From a virus: DNA of 47,579 bases. The notes under the pieces were generated by a model, which saw nothing but the letters and a program-made list of their open reading frames with translations, was not told the DNA's origin and ran no database searches. Below are positions 45,249-47,579 of the stretch, in pieces (the stretch's first letter is position 1; each line of letters starts with the position of its first letter). The stretch covers positions 102,522 through 150,100 of IMG/VR virus record IMGVR_UViG_3300014962_000004. One strand, given 5' to 3'. The translations under genes were made by a program, and so were the position numbers.

Positions 45249-45766
45249 GAGGGGACTCCAATCTTCTTTTCGGCGATCCAGGACTTCAATTCGGCGATGG
45301 GGTGCAGGTGATCTTTCGGCACGAACCAGGACTCCCGGTGGCCGTTCGGGTTGTCCAGATATTCCGGCTTCTTCGCGTCCTCGGCGATGAACCAGCCGAG
45401 CACGTGCATCACCGGCGGCTCGCCGTTGACCAGAACGAAGATCCGGTCGCTCGGGTCGTTCTTGCGGATGATCAGGCTGACCCTCCCGTTCGGGTCGCGG
45501 TTGGTGGCACGCACCTCGATGTTGTGCGGGAGGTCGGTGGTTTTGTGGAACGTGTTGACCGAGGGGGAGAAGAAGATGTCCAGGGCCTTGGCTGCGGCCA
45601 TTTCTCCGCACGCGCCGACGGTTTCCTCTTCCAGGCGCTTGAGGTAGGTGCGCTCGTAGGTCGAGGCGTTGTTCCACCCGGCATCATTGGAGGTCGCCAT
45701 CCGGTCGGCGGCGAGGGCGGCGCAGCACTTGAACTGCCAGGGATCCAGGGTGATGGTCTCAGTCAT
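45245..45766 (-). CDS. Possible PD-(D/E)XK-type nuclease fold protein
   Basis: 173 residues from ATG 45766; a longer frame is not used. The pattern ERTYLKRLEEETVGACGEMAAAKALDIF (Glu helix), then NIEVRATNRDP and GRVSLIIRKNDPSDRIFVLVNG matches the E...D...xEx(K/R) layout of PD-(D/E)XK-like folds, here with IEVR in place of ExK. The end, GWFIAEDAKKPEYLDN...SWFVPKDHLHPI, is typical of such phage proteins. Assignment is by pattern only. Confidence 0.45.
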   Translation of the reverse strand: MTETITLDPWQFKCCAALAADRMATSNDAGWNNASTYERTYLKRLEEETVGACGEMAAAKALDIFFSPSVNTFHKTTDLPHNIEVRATNRDPNGRVSLIIRKNDPSDRIFVLVNGEPPVMHVLGWFIAEDAKKPEYLDNPNGHRESWFVPKDHLHPIAELKSWIAEKKIGVPS

Positions 45767-45929
45767 GTCGGCTCCACGGGATGGTGTTGGGGTCGGGGTT
45801 GGATTCTTCGGCTTCGGCGATGACTTCATCGAGGGCACGGTTTCCGGCTTTCGCGGCCTGATAGCCGAGCAGCACGCCGACGGCGAAGAGCGCGATGAGG
45901 CCCAGCGCCAGCAGGATGTCGGCCACCAC
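45759..45929 (-). CDS. 56-residue membrane protein
   Basis: GTG 45929 shares one base with the stop TAG of the upstream gene. Sequence ADILLALGLIALFAVGVLLG is a single span, then a charged tail (ALDEVIAEAEESNPDP). Ends 8 bases inside the next gene. Small membrane-anchored protein of unknown role. Confidence 0.5.
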   Translation of the reverse strand: MVADILLALGLIALFAVGVLLGYQAAKAGNRALDEVIAEAEESNPDPNTIPWSRHD

Positions 45930-46168
45930 TAGGGTGAGACCTTCGGCTCGACCTTGTCGACGTACTCGGCGATGAGACCGTCCAGGCGCTCGTTGGGGAT
46001 GTCAGTGCCCACGTCCACGCGCGCCAGCAGGAAGCTGACGAAATCCTTGAGATCCACCTGATGCTTGACCCGGCGCTCGCGGGCATTGGCACGCGTGACG
46101 AATTCGATGGGGCTGCAGTAGTGGATGGTTTCGCCGTCGGTGGTGGTGACAGTCTTTGCGTCGGTCAT
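45929..46168 (-). CDS. Small protein of unknown function
   Basis: 79 residues from ATG 46168 with CAGGAGAGCACC upstream and ATGA overlap. The chain starts TDAKTVTTTDGETIHYCSPIEF, then RRVKHQVDLKDFVSFLLARVDV and a final helix. No family recognised. Confidence 0.5.
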   Translation of the reverse strand: MTDAKTVTTTDGETIHYCSPIEFVTRANARERRVKHQVDLKDFVSFLLARVDVGTDIPNERLDGLIAEYVDKVEPKVSP

Positions 46169-47040
46169 GCGGTGCTCTCCTGGTTGGTTGTGCGGTTGTA
46201 GATCCGTGGGTCGGGGTTCCACCGCCAGCGGTCGTGCCGGTGGTCGAAATCGTGGCTCGCGCTCAGCGCCCGGAACACCCCGGACGGCTCGGCGTGTAAA
46301 GGGTCGGTCGCCCAGGCGGGCCAGGCGCGCAGCACGGTCGGGGTGCCGGTGAGGGTGATGCCGATGTCGACGGCGTAGCCGGGCGGGCCGTCGATCTCGG
46401 TGACCATCTGCCGGGCGAAGGCTACCGCCTGCTCGGTCAGCTTGATGCCCTCGGTGTTGAACGTCATCTCTTGAAACAGATTGGAGTCCCAGCCGACCAT
46501 GCCGATGCGGTAGGGGGCGAACGCGGTCACCTCGCCGTTGGCGATCCAGCAGCGCACCTCGACGACGCAGGGCAGCATCGCATCAAGCTGTAGCAGGGTG
46601 TCGCCGGGCAGGTGTTCGAAATTGGGCAGGTGATTCTCGGCCAGATCCTCGGCCAGGCACACCTCTGGGGTCATCAGCTCGGAATGCTCACCGGGCGTGG
46701 ACAGCACCACCTTGGGATGCGCGGCGGTGTACTCGGGGTGCTTGGCGAAGAAGCGTGGGATGTCTCTCTTGAGCAGCGTTCCCACTTCACGGTTTCGCCA
46801 TTTGTCGGCCAGACCGGCGATGAATCCCGGCTGCGGAGATGTCAGCTGCGGCAAAGCAATTCCGGCGTTGAGAACTTGGATGGCCCAGTCCTGGCTCATC
46901 CACCACAGATCCCAGGCGGCGGTGTCGCTGTCGACGTTGAGGCCCATGTCGGCGATGCCACCGAACGGCTCGAACACTCGCAGGATTCCGGGCTTGTGGC
47001 TGACCACCCGGAAACTGCGATGCGGAGCGTCCGGTGTCAT
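46165..47040 (-). CDS. ATP-grasp-like protein (R2K type)
   Basis: 291 residues from ATG 47040. The C-terminal half reads CVVEVRCWIANGEVTAFAPYRIG, AVAFARQMVTEIDGPPGYAVDIGIT, VLRAWPAWATDPLHA and GVFRALSAS, the layout of the R2K-type ATP-grasp domains found in many phages: an E.R pair, a glycine loop, a VDIG strand, and a final ligand stretch. Here the usual acidic N-P end is replaced by AWPAW. ATP-grasp enzymes ligate carboxylates to amines; in phages they may modify proteins or peptides. The N-terminal half is unassigned. Stop overlaps the next gene by 4 bases. Confidence 0.5.
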   Translation of the reverse strand: MTPDAPHRSFRVVSHKPGILRVFEPFGGIADMGLNVDSDTAAWDLWWMSQDWAIQVLNAGIALPQLTSPQPGFIAGLADKWRNREVGTLLKRDIPRFFAKHPEYTAAHPKVVLSTPGEHSELMTPEVCLAEDLAENHLPNFEHLPGDTLLQLDAMLPCVVEVRCWIANGEVTAFAPYRIGMVGWDSNLFQEMTFNTEGIKLTEQAVAFARQMVTEIDGPPGYAVDIGITLTGTPTVLRAWPAWATDPLHAEPSGVFRALSASHDFDHRHDRWRWNPDPRIYNRTTNQESTA

Positions 47041-47327
47041 CAGCGCGTGGCCGTCGGGTGACTCGGCGGCGACACCACGGCCAGGGAGGGATCGAAAGTG
47101 TCGTTGGGGTGCACGCCGAGCATTCGCATCAGCAGGGTCGCATCGGCCACCTGAGACTTCTTGCTCCGGCCCTTGGCGTTGCCCGCGATGATGCGCTGGG
47201 CGGCGGTCTTCATCTCCTCGCCAATCGGCTCAACGTCACCGATCTGGCTGGCGCTGGTCTCGAAGTCCCGTGCGCTGTGGAACTGGCGGGTCTTCTTGGC
47301 TGCCCGCACGTCGTCGGCCACCGTCAC
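47040..47327 (-). CDS. Protein of unknown function
   Basis: 95 residues from GTG 47327, overlapping the 33-codon gene. The N-terminus has TVADDVRAAKKTRQFHSARDFETSASQIG, the centre is basic (AGNAKGRSKKSQ), and the end FDPSLAVVSPPSH looks flexible. Not recognised. Partner of the ATP-grasp-like gene by position. Confidence 0.5.
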   Translation of the reverse strand: MTVADDVRAAKKTRQFHSARDFETSASQIGDVEPIGEEMKTAAQRIIAGNAKGRSKKSQVADATLLMRMLGVHPNDTFDPSLAVVSPPSHPTATR

Positions 47328-47425
47328 CGGCTCACCGACCAGGTAAAGATCAGGTACAGGCCGGTGATGATGCCGGATGACACGGTGGCAGCGGTGAGCA
47401 GCTGCGCCCAGTCTTTGATGGTCAC
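47324..47425 (-). CDS. 33-residue membrane peptide
   Basis: GTG 47425 with AGGAG 6 bases upstream, TGA at 47326-47324. The peptide has DWAQLLTAATVSSGIITGLYL, then IFTWSVSR: one membrane helix. It is the first gene after the extended -10 element at 47462-47471. The start and overlap with the next gene (GTGA) support translation. Confidence 0.5.
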   Translation of the reverse strand: MTIKDWAQLLTAATVSSGIITGLYLIFTWSVSR

Positions 47426-47461
47426 GGTGACTCCTATGGGTGGGTAAATCACAACCATGTG

Positions 47462-47471
47462 ACTATAGCAT
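47462..47471 (-). promoter_or_regulatory. Extended -10 promoter ATGCTATAGT
   Basis: ATGCTATAGT, the third copy of the TGn-TATAAT-like core in the window, 37 bases before the GTG at 47425 and just after the stop of the partial gene. A CCATG...CATGG dyad flanks it. Confidence 0.5.
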
Positions 47472-47488
47472 GGCTAGTGCCCCAGGAG

Positions 47489-47578
47489 TCACCCTCGATA
47501 GCCGCGTGTCCGGTCTCCGGTGTAGGGGCTGCGGTTGCCGAACGCATTGCGCCGGGCGCGTTCGAGCTTGTTCTTCTC
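47489..47578 (-). CDS. C-terminal end of a gene entering from the right edge
   Basis: A frame runs from the window edge to TGA at 47491-47489. The visible end (EKNKLERARRNAFGNRSP, then YTGDRTRGYRG) is basic. Too short to assign. It marks the last gene before the 47462 promoter. Confidence 0.45.
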   Translation of the reverse strand, partial: EKNKLERARRNAFGNRSPYTGDRTRGYRG

Positions 47579-47579
47579 C

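Noticed and set aside
45767-45838. N-terminal extension of the possible nuclease gene (start at 45838)
   Set aside because: It is Pro/Thr nonsense overlapping the 56-residue membrane gene; the ATG at 45766 is preferred.
1-47579. tRNA genes, CRISPR arrays and insertion sequences
   Set aside because: No cloverleaf, repeat-spacer array, transposase or terminal repeats were seen on either strand.

Overview
The window looks like part of a large tailed-phage genome infecting a mycobacterium or a close relative. Every supported gene lies on the minus strand, so genes read from high to low coordinates. G+C is high, most genes overlap by 4 to 17 bases (ATGA, GTGA, TGATG junctions), and the recurring Shine-Dalgarno sequences are AGGAGG and GAAAGG. 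The mycobacterial link rests on a secreted protein of the DUF732 type, an NrdH-type glutaredoxin and modules resembling the rifampin ADP-ribosyltransferase Arr. I see no tRNA, integrase, CRISPR array, DNA polymerase, terminase or endolysin gene.

Region 1 (1-25.3 kb) is the virion block. In transcription order it holds: a protein with Arr-like and NrdH-like parts (24610-25242); a 1003-residue multi-domain protein with two Arr-like modules, a GNAT-like module and a papain-like module (21606-24617); a 1346-residue acidic, zinc-ribbon-rich protein; a small zinc protein; the portal gene, broken by a -1 frame change near 15990; a 1417-residue protein with SWIM-type zinc and LysM-like segments; a 1312-residue capsid maturation protease with a very long extension; a probable decoration protein; the major capsid protein; a strong terminator; and five tail-fibre or tail-tip genes that run off the left edge.

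Region 2 (25.2-29.4 kb) holds two membrane proteins that could be holins, two zinc-ribbon proteins, a small protein whose ribosome-binding site lies inside a perfect 14-bp hairpin, and two exported proteins of mycobacterial type. Region 3 (29.5-38.6 kb) holds a DUF932-type protein, many very small overlapping genes (down to 21 codons), and a 795-residue protein with a third style of ADP-ribosyltransferase fold. Region 4 (38.6-47.6 kb) holds short unknown proteins, many with zinc-binding cysteines, an ATP-grasp-like protein and a possible nuclease. Between about 41.3 and 44.6 kb several genes have their own terminator, promoter and leader.

The most unusual signal is a peptide motif, approximately D-P-F-D-P-R-[IL]-[IL]-G-A followed by a basic patch and Ala. 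It occurs eight times in three different giant proteins: the protease, the 1346-residue protein and the 795-residue ART protein. It usually sits next to zinc ribbons or module borders. I infer a shared sorting or processing tag for proteins placed inside the capsid, with the ADP-ribosyltransferase and papain-like modules as candidate cargo delivered into the host. This is a hypothesis from the sequence, not an established system.
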